Assembly: GCA_021234155.1 (NCBI GenBank)
Contig: JAJEKV010000008.1
Span: 7,468,445 to 7,532,444, forward strand
Origin: Isoetes taiwanensis
Taxonomy: Eukaryota > Streptophyta > Lycopodiopsida > Isoetales > Isoetaceae
DNA length: 64,000 nucleotides
Reading direction: 5' to 3'
This document shows positions 37,060 through 49,631 of the stretch, in pieces; position 1 is the stretch's first letter; each line of letters begins with the position of its first letter. The position numbers were made by a program, and so were the translations under genes. The notes below the pieces were generated by a model. It did no database searches, had not been told where the DNA came from, and saw nothing but the letters and a program-made list of their open reading frames with translations.

Positions 37060-40000
37060 TTCGTTCCAAACCCGTGGGATTGCACTTAATGTTAATGTCC
37101 AGTATATGTTTGTTCAAAAATTAATTGAAACTCTAAATTTTTCTCTCACATGGGGTGAGGAATAATGTTCCCTCACAAGGACTCTTGCACCATATCTAAA
37201 CAACATTGAACTTCACCACACATCCTAGTATGTGATATCCTAACATCTTCATTCCCTCTCCATATCCATAGCTTTTTTGTTTTGGACCATAGCCATAATT
37301 GTATCATTGTCCATTGCTCTCGATCATAGCCATAAACATACCATTGGGCTCACAAGTTAATCATACTGCTTCAAAGAAGATATTTAACCAGCCAGTGATT
37401 CCTACATCATCTTTTATGAATGTGATGTCCATATTTTAAATGTGTTTCCCTTTATATGAAAATACATACAGTAGTATATCTAACTAGCAGAACCTTTAAC
37501 AACCATGATAGATACAACTTTTCATGGCATGCTTTAAACAATTAGACCATAGGCCATCACAATCCAGTTGGAAGTAGTTTCAGTTCCATTACTAACTTAT
37601 AAGAGCATAAGGAAACACAACTATTATACAAAACAAAAATATTAAGCCCATTTCCAGACTCCAATCAAACATGTTCACCATTTCAAAAAAGTGAGTTAAA
37701 GCAATCAAGCACAAGCACAAACCTGATTAGATGGTTTCCTCACATCCAAGTCATGTATTGAGTCGCATGCATTTCTTTTCATTTCAAAATCCTTTCTTTT
37801 TAGCTTCCATCATGAAAAGTAGCCATAAATAGTCGTAAGACAATTGCAAATTGGCATCCCCAGTCAACTTAAACTTCTATGAGCAAAAACAGAGACCTCT
37901 AATATTTCCTATTTCCTTTCCACAAGCTTATTTTGCCACGGCCCAAACAAATTTGTTTTTGGATTGCCACTTATATTCTTCAAGGATAACTTCACACTTC
38001 CCTAGTGCTGCAGCTTGCTCCAATTATTTATGGGGCTGCTGGCCGGCTTCTTTATTCACCTCGCCAACATACTCTTCTTTGTTTATGAGTTCACATTTGA
38101 ACATACATTTAGTCCACAATACTTACCACAATTATAGATGCATTTCCTGTCCACAAGCTTCTTTTCCCAATGTCCAAACACATTCTATTTTAGACTATTA
38201 AGCTTAAATTCTTTGCGGATAACTTCATACTTCCCTACTGTTGTAGCTTACTCCAATTCGTATATACAGGATTGCTCACCATTCGAATTAATGACCTGGA
38301 CTTGCAACGACTGGAACATCTGGAGCATACCTATAGGCATTGAAATCAACCATAAACGTTGACTCTTGTTGCTCCTATATTCCCTGGTTTGCCTGCAATG
38401 ATACATATGTCTAGCAAATAAGCTGCTATCAATTGACTGGTAGAAGACTAAATTATTCAAATGTACCTGCCATATCCATGTCGATTAGCAAGCATGCCTG
38501 ATTATAATGCTTTTCTTCTTATAGACCCTTCCTTTATTGTTGGAGTGATATCTCCAAGATTATCAATACATAACACCATATCCTTGTTAAGATGCCAATT
38601 CACAACATTTTCATATAAAATATCATGAAACAACCAATTACTCATAAAATATAGGTCATGGAGCATCTAGAGATAGAATTAGACACAAAAACCTACTTTT
38701 ATACCTTTGAGATGCAAAGATGCTAACAAAGCATGTTTACTCGATAAAGCTGCCTGGTATGCTCTATTTGCAATTATGCTGGCGACAGTAATCCACAGAT
38801 TTGTAAGCGTAATATCTTCCTCCAAGTGAACCTCTTAAGAACTTACAGAGACGTAATAGCAAAGTTCAGTTTGAACAACATATATCTCCCAGCCAGCTAT
38901 TAAGATCTGAAGTCCACTCACGGCAGCTTTGAACGAAGGAAGAGCTTGGGCTGTAGACAACGAAAATGGAGAATAAATGATAGGCAGCTAGGCCTCTGTA
39001 ACTAAAGGACACAATGTAGGCAAACTTGCCATGAGAAGGATTTTCGTATGCCACAGTTCTCCGGACAGGAATTTTCTAAGCTTTTAAGCGTGCAAAGTCA
39101 AATGTGCCCTCAAATGATTCAAACCTCTTGCGGACTTATATCTCCACCACAACGTGACAGATGGTTGAGATGCTGCCTGCAGCTCTGGACAAAAAAAGTA
39201 TGAATTTGATGCTTATGAAAAAAACGATGCTTCACATATCCTGCCTGAAAAGATGGCTTGCATATCTTGCCTGACTTCATCATCTTCGTCTGCATACTCA
39301 TTGGAAGTATCACTATCTTCTGGATAACTTGAACTCTCATCAAACTCTCTGTCGGATTGATTCAACGGAAATAAGGTCCTTAACAAAATCAGAACCAGAA
39401 TTTTAATTTCGCATGTGCATGATGCAATTCACAAGCTCAATCATATCCTCGCACCTTCACCCGTTTTGGATCAACAGATTACACAGCAAACACGAATTAC
39501 ATGAAAAACACCTGGAAAACCCACACAAAAAACTTCAAGTTCTTGTGGTAGCTGAATCTTCCCACTCATGTCTTTTCTTCGCTGACGTGAGATCCGGCCA
39601 GATGGCCAAAGCTGCAACCTCATCTTTTTCTTTTCTTAAATCTTGCAAAAAAAGGGTCCGGGAAAAACCATGCATTAAGCTTTAAGCTTTAAAGCTTTTC
39701 GTTTTATGCAACGCGGGCATCCCTATCGGTGCTGCCAATAACTATCCCAAACTGCTGTGTCTACCATGGTGCTGGGCAAGGAACTGGCCGAACTTGCCGA
39801 ACATGCCTCTACTAACAGCTCTGCAACTGTATCTCTAGAGCTCTGCCATGCCCGGCTTTTTTAAGCAAATACAGGTGCCATAGCCCTGCACACGCTTTCC
39901 GGTTGAAGCTCTACTCTGACCTTCCAGAACCTGCCGAAGCTTCTAGCAAACACTGGAATGGAGCTTCTAGATCCTGCTCTCAAACTTCTAGAGAGGCAAA

Positions 40001-40200
40001 TCATCTCCAAGAAGGCACGCTAAGACTCGGGCACGTCGCTAAGGCCCTGCAAGGGCTAAAAAATTGTGGATTCACGAAAGGTTACTTTTAATTCAGAGGA
40101 AGAAGACCCCCAGAATCTTCTGGTAGGTTCGAATGCTCATTCGTTCTACATGTGTTTATTAACCATTAAAAAATATCATATTAAAGAACTTTCTAGAATC
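37060..40200. other. No gene recognised
   Basis: A+T-rich DNA with scattered short open stretches (for example 37851-38201) lacking motifs. Confidence 0.5.
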
Positions 40201-40221
40201 TACTCCATTATAATTATTTGA

Positions 40222-40506
40222 TATGTATCAAATGTCATATGTCATTTGTTAATATTGTTTTCTTATGTCAAACGTGTCATATATTTCATTCCCTATTCTA
40301 CTTATTAATTATGATTATTCATTATATGTATGAAATGTCATATGTCATTTGTTAATATTGTTTTCTTATGTCAAACGTATCATATATTTTTATCATACAT
40401 GTCATATTTGTCATATATATGTCATATTTCTCATAGGTATCAAATGTCATTTGTCAAAATTGTCATCTTATGTCAAATTTGTCATATATTTCATATTTAT
40501 CATATA
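40222..40506 (-). repeat. 9-bp-period array, left half of chimera A
   Basis: Tandem units of the type TRTCATATW (for example TGTCATATT, TTTCATATT, TATCATATA). Aligns base by base with the array at 48726-48995 until TTTATCATATA, where the Helitron end CTAG follows. Contains an internal duplication with a 38-bp filler. The Ile/Cys/His-rich ORFs here are translations of the array. Confidence 0.85.
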
Positions 40507-41775
40507 CTAGTAATGGGTGCCCGGCGTTGCCGGGCATAGGTACGGTTTTATGCAACAACCATGAAGTTGTAGACAAACTTATAATAGCTAGCTACACCGA
40601 GATGGAAGGAACAGAGAAACAGGAGACAGGAGATAGCAACAATTGCCTAGTGTTGCTGGGCTTTGGCAGCACTATGTTATGCTGGATTTGTTATGTAGAT
40701 GTTGGTGTCATAGCTAGGCTTTAATAGTAATGTATGGCCCATGTTGCAGTTGTGTCTAATTAGTTCTTCTATAAAGAGAGGCTAGAAAGAAAGGCCTGTT
40801 GATAAATATTTAGATGTTGATGACTTGCAACAAATTTAAAGAGGGGAGGGGGATTTCTAGGGGTCTCTGATGATATGCTGTCTATCGTATATGTAGGGAT
40901 ATTAAAATACCATCTATCTACTTATTTATCTATCTATCCAATATTGTATATAGCCAATTGAATGATATGCAAAGCCAACGCAGGGGTAAGTCTGCTCATG
41001 AAATGCTAAGTGGTTGTTGACATGCTGAACCTCCCAATGGCTGAATAATGTCATGACGTTGGAACGACGACCTCAAGTGCGGTTGTCAACATGTTGAACC
41101 CGCATGAAATCTCAAATAATGTCACACATGTTATAATGGATGCAACTATGATGTTGACTATAAATGCAGGTATTACGTGGAAGTGTCTATTTGATTGTGT
41201 TGTTGCTAGAGACATGACTATGTATCTGAACCATTAAGCTGTTGTGGAAAGAGAAAATGTTATTGTTTTTAAATTTAAAAAGTTAAAGTTGAATCAAACT
41301 TGGTGGGAGAAAGGGATGCATTTCAACTTTGACTCATTGCACATATTTAATATGGTCTTCATGGCATCTTGTTATGAAAGAAGTTTGTTTCGTTGCTTTG
41401 TTGCTAGAGGGAGAGTGGTTAGATCTAAATTATTAAGTGAGAGATAAAGTGTTATGAGAGAGAGATAAATGGAGAAGGATGAGAAAAAAAGAGCGGTTGT
41501 TTTCAGCAGCTTTGCATACATGTTATTTTATATCTACGCATGATAAAAAGCAATATAAGGGATTCGTGGTTAAGTCACATAATTAACCATTGACCACATG
41601 GATGTGACACAAATTGGAAGTATATAAGGTTTGCTGTAGATGATTTCCAAGGTTTTCTGCAATGGTTTGGAATTGGTTTTTTTTTTTCCAATGGTTTGGA
41701 ATGCCCGTTTCTGTAATGGTTCGATATGATTTTTCCCTTCTTTTTTTTAGAAATTAGGTTCTTTCCATTTTGGGT

Positions 41776-41820
41776 CCTGGGCATGCATCCGACCTCCTGG
41801 GCATGCATCCGACCTCCTGG
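41776..41820. repeat. 20-bp tandem duplication
   Basis: CCTGGGCATGCATCCGACCT occurs twice in tandem. Confidence 0.9.
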
Positions 41821-43380
41821 CTGCAGCAGAGTTGCCGGAGATTGCAAGTGGAGTTGCAAGAGGTTGCATCTGGGTCTTCCATCTGCTGCATCTACTGCTG
41901 CATTATTTGGATCCTGGATTTGACTCCTGGATTATCGAGATTTGGCTCCTGGCTCTGGCTGCCGCCAGAATAGAGTAGAATGGGCTAGAGAGCTGGTAAA
42001 GCGTTTAGCTCTGTGTAGCCATCACTGTGTTCGTCAAACACACAACAGACGGTTTTCGGCCAACAGACGATTTTCCATGCTTGCTTTAAATTTCTATTCC
42101 GGATCAGCCCTCTCTATGCTTTCTCTATTTTCCTGCCTCTGTGTGATGTAGCTGCATGTGCTGCCTTCACCCGCCTTCACCGGAGCTTATCAAGTTGCAC
42201 ATTTTGCACCAGGCTGAGGGCTTGATCGGACCATTGATATGTGCATGTATTTGCACATTTTGGTGTATCCATTGTTTATACGTGGTAATTTAATAGTTTA
42301 ACAATGGTTAAAACTTAAAAATAAAAAATAAAAAAGGTTTCACTTAGCCATAAGGTTCCATAAATGTTGATTGGAAACTTTAGTTTTTATTTTAACCCAA
42401 CTTTATTCAAAGAAACCAAGCCAAAGAAATTTAAGTTCAAAGATGTGTACTACCCCACCAAGCTTCGAGAACATGCCAAAGAATCTAGAGCCATTCAACT
42501 TCCTATTTCCAAATGTTAATGCACCTTCCATCATTATGTTTATATTTGAGCGCTTGCAATCTCGCCATGTTCTACAGGTTGAGGCCATCTCATTGTGATG
42601 TAGACATTATCGATGTGACTCTCCAAATCCAGCTGCGTGTACTTTCGTGCATCCAAATTATGTGTTGATTCATCCCACAATTTATATAATAACGCTCTCA
42701 CCATAACCCCAAGAAATATGGATTCCATAACAATATATGAAGGAAAGACTAAAGATAGCTGACCTTGGTAGCATTGATGTTTACATCTTTCAGAGTATGC
42801 AAATTTGAATTACTTCCAACTACTCCTGATATATAATTACTCCTGATATGCAATGTCATTGCCTTCTGTTTGGGCCTCCATGTGTCTTGGTTTCAATTTT
42901 GATGCTGACAGTGTTGGCAGAATCTTGTAACAATCCTGCCACTTTCTGAAATCTCATATAGTTTAGGATTATTATAAGGGCAGCACTAGACAAACTTAGA
43001 CAATGTATTAATGTCATATCCAGAATGCCATGCCCATAACATTTTCAACTAGAATTTTAAAGTCGCCACAACACATTTAAAATGTTCAAATCTATTTGAG
43101 ATCAGACGAACCAAAGAGCCTTGAGAGAATTGTTTTTAAGCCAGCCAGCAAAGAACTCTTTTCACTTTGTAAAGTTAAATATAGCCTTAAATTGCCTGCA
43201 CGACTTGATGGGTGCCTCTGGGCACATGATCATTCAATTTGCAAGATCCTTCAATTTGCACAACCAAGGAAATCTACGATAACCATCTGCACGTTTCCTA
43301 GCATCCATCTCTACAGATCAAGCGCAAACAGAAAACAAAGTATAAAGCCTAGATACCAAGATATACATTTTCAACAATTA

Positions 43381-43600
43381 GAATAAATGGCAGGCCCATT
43401 TTGCTGTTTCAAAGCACAGACCTAGCTTCAATCTCGGCTGATCCACTCTTTCAATCTTGACCAACTAAAAACAGGAAAGAAATTATGAAGACTGGATATG
43501 AAGATGTACATTTCTAACAATATTTGGAATAAATGGCAGGCCCATCCTGCTATTTCAAAGCATAGACCTAGCTTTAATCTCAACTGATCCATTACTCTAG
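43381..43600. repeat. 136-bp direct duplication inside the Helitron
   Basis: 'GAATAAATGGCAGGCCCAT' recurs at about 43382 and 43518, followed by similar CAAAGCAYAGACCTAGCTT sequence. Confidence 0.8.
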
Positions 43601-43609
43601 AGATCGAAT

Positions 43610-45700
43610 CAATCAGATCCAGTGTATCCTTGTTATTTTACCTGGATCAAATGGTTAAACTGTGGACAATCTAGAATGAGCAGCCCAGTTTATTCTGTTT
43701 AGATATTACTGAATTGGCAAAGAAATGCCTGCAACCTCTAAGTACAGCCCCATCATATCAAAGACGACTTCAAAGAGCTTTGTAACTGGAAGCCTTGGCA
43801 TGTTGATTAACCAAGATTCAGGCATGCAAACTACCTCTGAAATAAACCAACAAAGTTGAAGATGGATTCCATTTCATCTTTCGATACAATATCACTACAA
43901 AAAGCAAATGAAGAAGGACTCCAACATTGCCAAAAATTCAATAAGGAAGTGATACACCATAATTGCTTTCTAACCCTCATCACATTGTAAAGAACAACTT
44001 CCTAAGGAATATCGTGCAAATATCATTAGATCTTTTTACTTGACCTGGTTCTCAAGCCCTGCAGCATATGACATGGAGATTGGTCTGCAATGCCTATGAG
44101 CCCACTATTATGCATCAGGAAGAGGCACCTGTACAACTCGAACATCTAGCGGTCACTATGTAAGAAACAAATTATCATCGCTAAGATCATAATTCTTATT
44201 GCAACAACCTTGCCATCTGACGGTTTCAAGAGATCTTAGCAAGTAGAAAACAACGTACCTTGGGCCTGCAAATATTAATAGTTGTTTTCACTTGATTTAG
44301 CTCTCAGGCCGTAAAGCAATGCTTTGAAGCCATTATCATTCATCGAGGATAGAGAACTCTACCCAACTCAAAGAAACATTTAACAGTCATTTAAAAAGTT
44401 CTTTAACTATTATGGGTCAAAAGCACAATTCAAAAGCACAATCTGAATAAATTATCATGCGGAAACAACCTTGTGATCTGACCGTTTAAGAGATCTTATT
44501 AAATTAAGTTCTAACAACGTCCCTTGACTCATGCTAACCCGCAGGCAACAAGCCTTAGGTATTTTGGTTGGTGAAGCAAGATTAGCAGACGTCAATTCTC
44601 AGTAGATGTCAATGAACTCTTGAATGTTGCAAGTTAAGATAAAACTAATAGTGCATCAGTGCACCATTGATTGATTGCAATGGCTGAATGCTAGAAAAGA
44701 AGAACATTTGTTCCTACCATAAAAAAAATGGAAACTGATTAAATTCAGTAAATTAAAAATTAGCACTGCCAATACTTATGTTCAGCCTCACATCATTTAG
44801 AATGAGCTTCAATGGCTAAACTAATGCTGAACAGAATCTAACTCAATATTTACTATAGTTTTATTCATAACATAGACTAACTTTCTTCTATACCCAAAGA
44901 ATCAGCTGGCAGCTTTCAACTCCACCAAGGAGAACTATAATCATCAACACTTCATATCTACCCGAAATCAACTTGACATAATAAACGAATTTAGATCAAT
45001 ATCAAACCTGTGAAATTGACATGCATTAGACTAACCATTGCGGATCCCATAAAGCAAATATGCAAAAGCATCAAACCTGCAAAACATGGGGGCAATCCAA
45101 TTAGATTAGCTTACACAGATATGTACTTGATACTAAAACATTAACCTTGGTGCACTACAACACCTTTGTTGTTCTGGGCATTTCGATGATACACAAATTG
45201 CTACATTAATTCTATGTTAACCGCTCAGTAGATGCAGGAGGAATAGAAAACTCCCAAGGAGGGGCTTCACTCTTGTTGAGATTATTGCAAAAAACTTGAA
45301 AATAGACTTACACCTCATACCTTGTCACTTGCATTAGGATAATAAAGCCTAGATTTGGCTGCTTGTTGCATGAAGTTCTCCATTTTGGGCTAGATGTTAT
45401 ATTTGTGTTTTATAATCCTTTAGCACAAAAGATTGTGCTGCATGCACAACAACAAAACCATTATTAGTCCATCATGCCCCGCATTCCAACTGAACTTGTC
45501 CAGTTAACTACAATTAACTACTTCCTAGAATAATCACAGCATAATTGAATGCAACTATAAATTGTGGTGTATCCATCATAAAACCATTAGGATCAAATTT
45601 AAGCATCTGAGCCACAAACCAGAAGCAACGAAGAAAGCATCATCTACCTTATAAGCTTTACTGGCTTGCAAATTATGGAAAACATGGACAACATGCTTAT
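43610..45700. other. Helitron interior, no gene recognised
   Basis: A+T-rich with no recognisable coding segment or helicase/Rep motif on either strand. Confidence 0.5.
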
Positions 45701-45710
45701 AACCCAAGGA

Positions 45711-45930
45711 GCAGGGCAAGAATGGTTCTCCATGCTAGGAAAAGGCGCATAAAATATGCGAGGCAAAGGAGCATGATCTCTAGAAGAAATGATGCTTCAG
45801 TTAGATCCAAGTCTGCACATGGACAGCAGGGCAAGAATGGTTCTCCATGCTAGGCAAATGAGCATAAAATATAGATTAGATTAATCTGACCTTTAGAAGA
45901 AATGATGCTTCAGTTAGATCCAAGTCTCAG
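45711..45930. repeat. 117-bp tandem duplication inside the Helitron
   Basis: 'CAGGGCAAGAATGGTTCTCC' and later 'GAAATGATGCTTCAGTTAGA' occur in each of two adjacent units. Confidence 0.85.
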
Positions 45931-46676
45931 AAAGTTCTATATCGTGGCAGATAGTTCTACATAAAGGTGTAATGATGTAACGCCTGCATAGATCAGGAAT
46001 GCTATAAATAGTGGAATCCAGTCTCAATTGCATAGTAACCAGCAAACATCTTTTAGAAAGAGGTCATCAATCAAATAATCAAGCATGTTTAAACAGTCAT
46101 GTTTAAAAAGATCCTAAGCAGGATTGAAGCTCAAATATTTACTTGAAGAGCTTTGGTCGTAAAGAATATTTTTCTTATCGAATATATTATAGCTGCAAAT
46201 GCTAATTATTGCATTTGTTATGCCAATTTCTTACCATAGCCTGGCAGACCATAGTCAGGAATATATTTGTGTCTCCATCCATCCCTCACCATTATAGTAG
46301 CGATATAATGACAGTTAACTATTCAAAGAAGCATAGAGGGGGCTTAAGATCATCTAATATTCTTAAAATATCAAGTAAATATCAGAGTACCCATCGTTTA
46401 CCTCTGCCTCTGTGATAAAATACAAAGATGAACATCCGACTTGACCTTTTTTTGGATTCAGGATGGCGGAACGCGAGTCCATGCAGCATAACAGGGTTAA
46501 GCTTTGGTGCAGCTTGGTTCTCCATGATGCAAAATCAATCAATCTTTCCCCAAATGTGACCTTGCTAAAAGTTTTATTATTCAATGATGAACGTTATGTT
46601 TGTGAGACGATCATGACTGAATTCTGCAGTTCATCTAAAATTCACTGTGATATGTTCTCTTAAATGTGATGTACAG

Positions 46677-46877
46677 ATTTTAGAGAAAGGTGAACTGCAA
46701 GTCACTGGAAAAGAAAGAGAAGCACAATTATCAAGTCAATTTCGTGATATAGCAACTCTTGTGATGGAGAAAACAATAAATCCAGAGACAGAAAGACCAT
46801 ATACGATTAGCATGATTGAGCGTCTAATGCATGAAGTACATTTTGCTGTTGACCCGCATAGGAATTCGAAACAACAG
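46677..46877 (+). pseudogene. SBDS: Isolated SBDS exon captured by the Helitron
   Basis: A 201-nt, 67-codon open exon lies between a good acceptor (GTACAG|A) and donor (CAG|GTAGGT). It reads ILEKGELQVTGKEREAQLSS, then FRDIATLVMEKTINPETERP, SMIERLMHEVHFAVDP and NSKQQ. This is the middle segment of the SBDS protein, which helps release eIF6 from 60S ribosomal subunits. It includes the family's NPET-x-RPYT motif. No stop or frameshift is present. No other SBDS exon was found upstream or downstream within the element or window. It therefore cannot make SBDS and is best read as a captured exon. It is antisense to the Helitron's own orientation. Confidence 0.85.
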
Positions 46878-47319
46878 GTAGGTTCTTTCTTTTCTTTGAA
46901 TGGCTTCTGTGCCAGCTCGGCTCTGTCCACGAACAGAAAGCATCAGCGAACCATCCAAAACCCTTTATCTGGCGCTCAAATCCGACCTATAAGCCACAAG
47001 CTCATTAAACAGATTGGTCAGCCAATAAATTGCAATCAAATAAGATAAAGCACAGTTAACATCGGCAGAATCCCTAAATAATACATGGCCGATCTTTGGC
47101 ATCAGAATCGTGGCATATGCATGCCGATAATTTGAAGGGGGCACATCGATGCAGAAGAAGATTGGGAGGAATAAAATCATAGTCAAAGGGATTTTCCTAT
47201 TTTTTGGAGATCGGTTTTTTTTTCGGTGGCTAAAAGCCTCAAAATCATAGAAAAATCACTAAAACAAATTCCAGAAATATTTTTCTCCACACCTGAAAAT
47301 CCCAAATTAACAAGATTGA

Positions 47320-47445
47320 TATATTGTATTTATCATATATGTCAAATTTGTCATATATATCAATTTTGTAAAAATCATCATCTATGTCAAATTTGCCATA
47401 TATGCCAATGATACAAATTAGTAAACTTGAGATACACAAGATAAA
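47320..47445 (-). repeat. Nonamer array, right half of chimera A
   Basis: Resumes 'TATTGTATTTATCATATATG' exactly as in the uninterrupted copies, then the linker 'GCCAATGATACAAATTAGTA' leading into the 18S fragment. Confidence 0.85.
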
Positions 47446-47717
47446 CTTTCCACCCCGAGATCCAACTACGAGCTTTTTAACTGCAACAACTTAAATATAT
47501 GCTATTGGAGCTGGAATTACCACGGTTGCCCTCTAATGGATCCTCGTTAAAGGATTTAGATTGTACTCATTTCAATTACCGGACTTGTAGAAGCCCAGTA
47601 TTGTTATTTATTGTCACTACCTCCCCGTATCGGGATTGGGTAATTTGCGCACCTGCTGCCTTCCTTGGATGTGGTTGCCATCTCGCAGGCTCCCTCTCCG
47701 GAATCGAACCCTAATTC
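47446..47717 (-). rRNA. 18S rRNA fragment, copy A
   Basis: The minus strand runs from GAATTAGGGTTCGATTCCGG through GGCTACC...GGAAGGCAGCAGG...CGCAAATTACCCAATCC to GAGCTCGTAG-like sequence and GGGGTGGAAAG. This is the conserved 5' third of eukaryotic 18S rRNA (region around the 530 loop). The copy lacks about 14 nt at 'GCCAGCAGCCGCGG' and has scattered substitutions, so it is a relic and not part of an rDNA unit. Confidence 0.9.
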
Positions 47718-48049
47718 ATTGGATTCCAGTTGGACTTGGGCCTGTTTTGAAGGATTTTCGAGCCACACTCTAAGATATGGACTTCCTTGATGAAAAACTG
47801 GCGAAATAGCTTCAAGTTTCCTCTCTATTCTTGCTGAAATTTGGTCCTAGAGTCTCTCCATTCAAAGGTTGGTTCCATTCCGTAATATTGTATCCTTTGG
47901 GGAGGGATTTTGGTGGAGTTAGAGACTTAAGGTGGCAATAATGGAACCATGGGTTCGATTTGGAGGTAGGTAACAACTGGGATTCATGGAAGGAAGTACC
48001 AAAATCGAGATTGAAGCAGGTTGGGGCTGCCCATTTACAGAAAATCAGA

Positions 48050-48215
48050 AGGGGGGGGGGGGTTCAAACCCCCCTTTTGGTCTTTTCTCATGAAGTGATG
48101 GCCAAGGGCCACATGTGGGGAGTGGGTCAAACCTTCCCTTGACCTTTTATGGGGACACGTGGCAGGTGTCCAAGGGCACGTGGCAGGTGCCCAGTAGCTG
48201 AGTTGGGCACACAAG
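48050..48215. repeat. Repeat-family end with ABRE-like motifs
   Basis: A G-run (48050-48062) is followed by GGGTCAAACC and then GGGGACACGTGGCAGGTGTC and GGGCACGTGGCAGGTGCC. The same block precedes the poly(A) tracts at 50690 and 62945. Confidence 0.7.
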
Positions 48216-48725
48216 GGAAGGGTGGAAGTAAGATGTAATCATCAAGCAAAGCCTCTGCAATTTACAAGACAGCATGGAAAAGGAAGTGGTTGGAATCACA
48301 AATCCAACCACAAAAGATTGCTCGCTTCTGGCTAAAAAAGCCAGAGCCCAAAACTTTAGTTGATATCTAATGTGAACTACATTTTAGCAGTGCCATGCTA
48401 GAACAAAACAAAATTGGCACCAGTCGAGGTAGGAATCATCCAACAAACAGCATCCGTCGAGTCTTCGTTGCAGCCGCAGTACTTGGGCTGAGGAGTAGAA
48501 TGCTCCGCTGGATCTGGATCAAGAATGCTCCGCTGGATCTGGATCCAACTTCCCCAAATCCGGCGAAACTGGGCAAAAACAGGGGCGCAGGTTTGTCTTT
48601 TATTTTACGTTTATTTTTCGACTGGTCTCAGGGCTTGATGCCCGCCATAAATGCCATGAATGTAACATGTCATGCGATGGTAATTTTTAAGGAAGAAATT
48701 CGATGAGAACAAAAATTGGATACTG

Positions 48726-48995
48726 CATGTATCAAATGTCATATGTCATTTGTTAATATTGTTTTCTTATGTCAAACGTGTCATATATATCATACATGTC
48801 ATATTTGTCATATATGTTACATTTGTCATATTTCTCATAGGTATCAAATGTCATTTGTCAAAATTGTCATCTTATGTCAAATTTGTCATATATTTCATAT
48901 TTATCATATATATCGTATTTATCATATATGTCAAATTTGTCATATATGTCAGTTTTGTCAAAATCATCATTTATGTCAAATTTGCCACATATGCC
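48726..48995 (-). repeat. Nonamer array of chimera B (uninterrupted)
   Basis: About 30 units of roughly 9 bp (TRTCATATW). It is the intact counterpart of the array split at 40506/47320 and so serves as an empty-site comparison. Confidence 0.9.
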
Positions 48996-49034
48996 AATGA
49001 TACAAATTAGTAAATCTGAGATACATAAGACAAA

Positions 49035-49306
49035 CTTTCCACCCCGAGATCTAAGTACGAGCTTTTTAACTGCAACAACTTAAATATATGCTATTGGAGC
49101 TAGAATTACCGCGGTTGCAGGCACCAGACTTGCCCTCCAATGGATCCTCGTTAGGGGATTTAGATTGTACTCATTTCAATTACCAGACTTGTAGAAGCCC
49201 AGTATTGTTATTTATTGTCATTACCTCCCCATATCAGATTGGGTAATTTGCGCGCCTGCTACCTTCCTTGGATGTGGTAGCCGTCTCTCAGGCTCCCTCT
49301 TCGAAA
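49035..49306 (-). rRNA. 18S rRNA fragment, copy B
   Basis: Same segment of 18S as copy A, beginning CTTTCCACCCCGAGAT on the plus strand and ending near CTCTTCGAAAT. It keeps the GCACCAGACTTGCCCTCC block missing from copy A. Degenerate at several conserved positions. Confidence 0.9.
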
Positions 49307-49631
49307 TGGGGAAGCTGATTTGCCATGGAAAACTGGGGTAGGAACTTCAAGGAGGTGCCCAAGATCATTTTCCTCTCATTTGAGCTTGGATTTTGGCTTA
49401 GAAGGGGTCGGTTTTGTTCTTCTTTGCCATGAAACGAGGGTTTTTGTAAGTCCCATTGGTCAATCTTGGATGGGAGGGGCCGAATGGGCAGTTTTGTGGA
49501 AGCTATTCACTAAGAAGTAGGGCGCCGAGACCGGATTTGGCAAGACTCAAAATCATTTGGGGAGCCAATGGTCTTGTGGGGCTGAAATCACAAGAAATCA
49601 GGAAAAAAAGGGGGGATGGAGCTTCAAGGAT

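Larger units (their letters stand above)
40507..47319 (-). mobile_element. Helitron-like element, non-autonomous, 6.8 kb
   Basis: Minus-strand 3' end: an 8-bp stem, 3-nt-loop hairpin (TGCCCGGC-AAC-GCCGGGCA, 40518-40536), seven bases, then CTAG followed by host T. This is the Helitron CTRR|T terminus. Minus-strand 5' end: TC (GA at 47318-47319). The flanking host bases are A (40506) and T (47320), the expected A|T target without duplication. The flanks are the two halves of one array/18S chimera that is uninterrupted at 48726 and 55097. The 5' boundary could shift by two bases because the target is a TA repeat. No Rep/helicase was recognised inside, so it is non-autonomous. It carries an SBDS exon and local repeats. 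Confidence 0.72.

Noticed and set aside
40330-40539. Ile/Cys/His/Tyr-rich ORFs at 40.3, 47.2, 48.7 and 55.1 kb, looking like a conserved repeat protein
   Set aside because: They are translations of the 9-bp-period array, which stays open in frame because the period is a multiple of three. The linker and 18S fragment that follow are non-coding.
47446-47717. A functional rDNA locus
   Set aside because: Only about 270 nt of 18S is present in each copy, with deletions and changes at invariant positions, and no 5.8S, 28S or spacer is seen.
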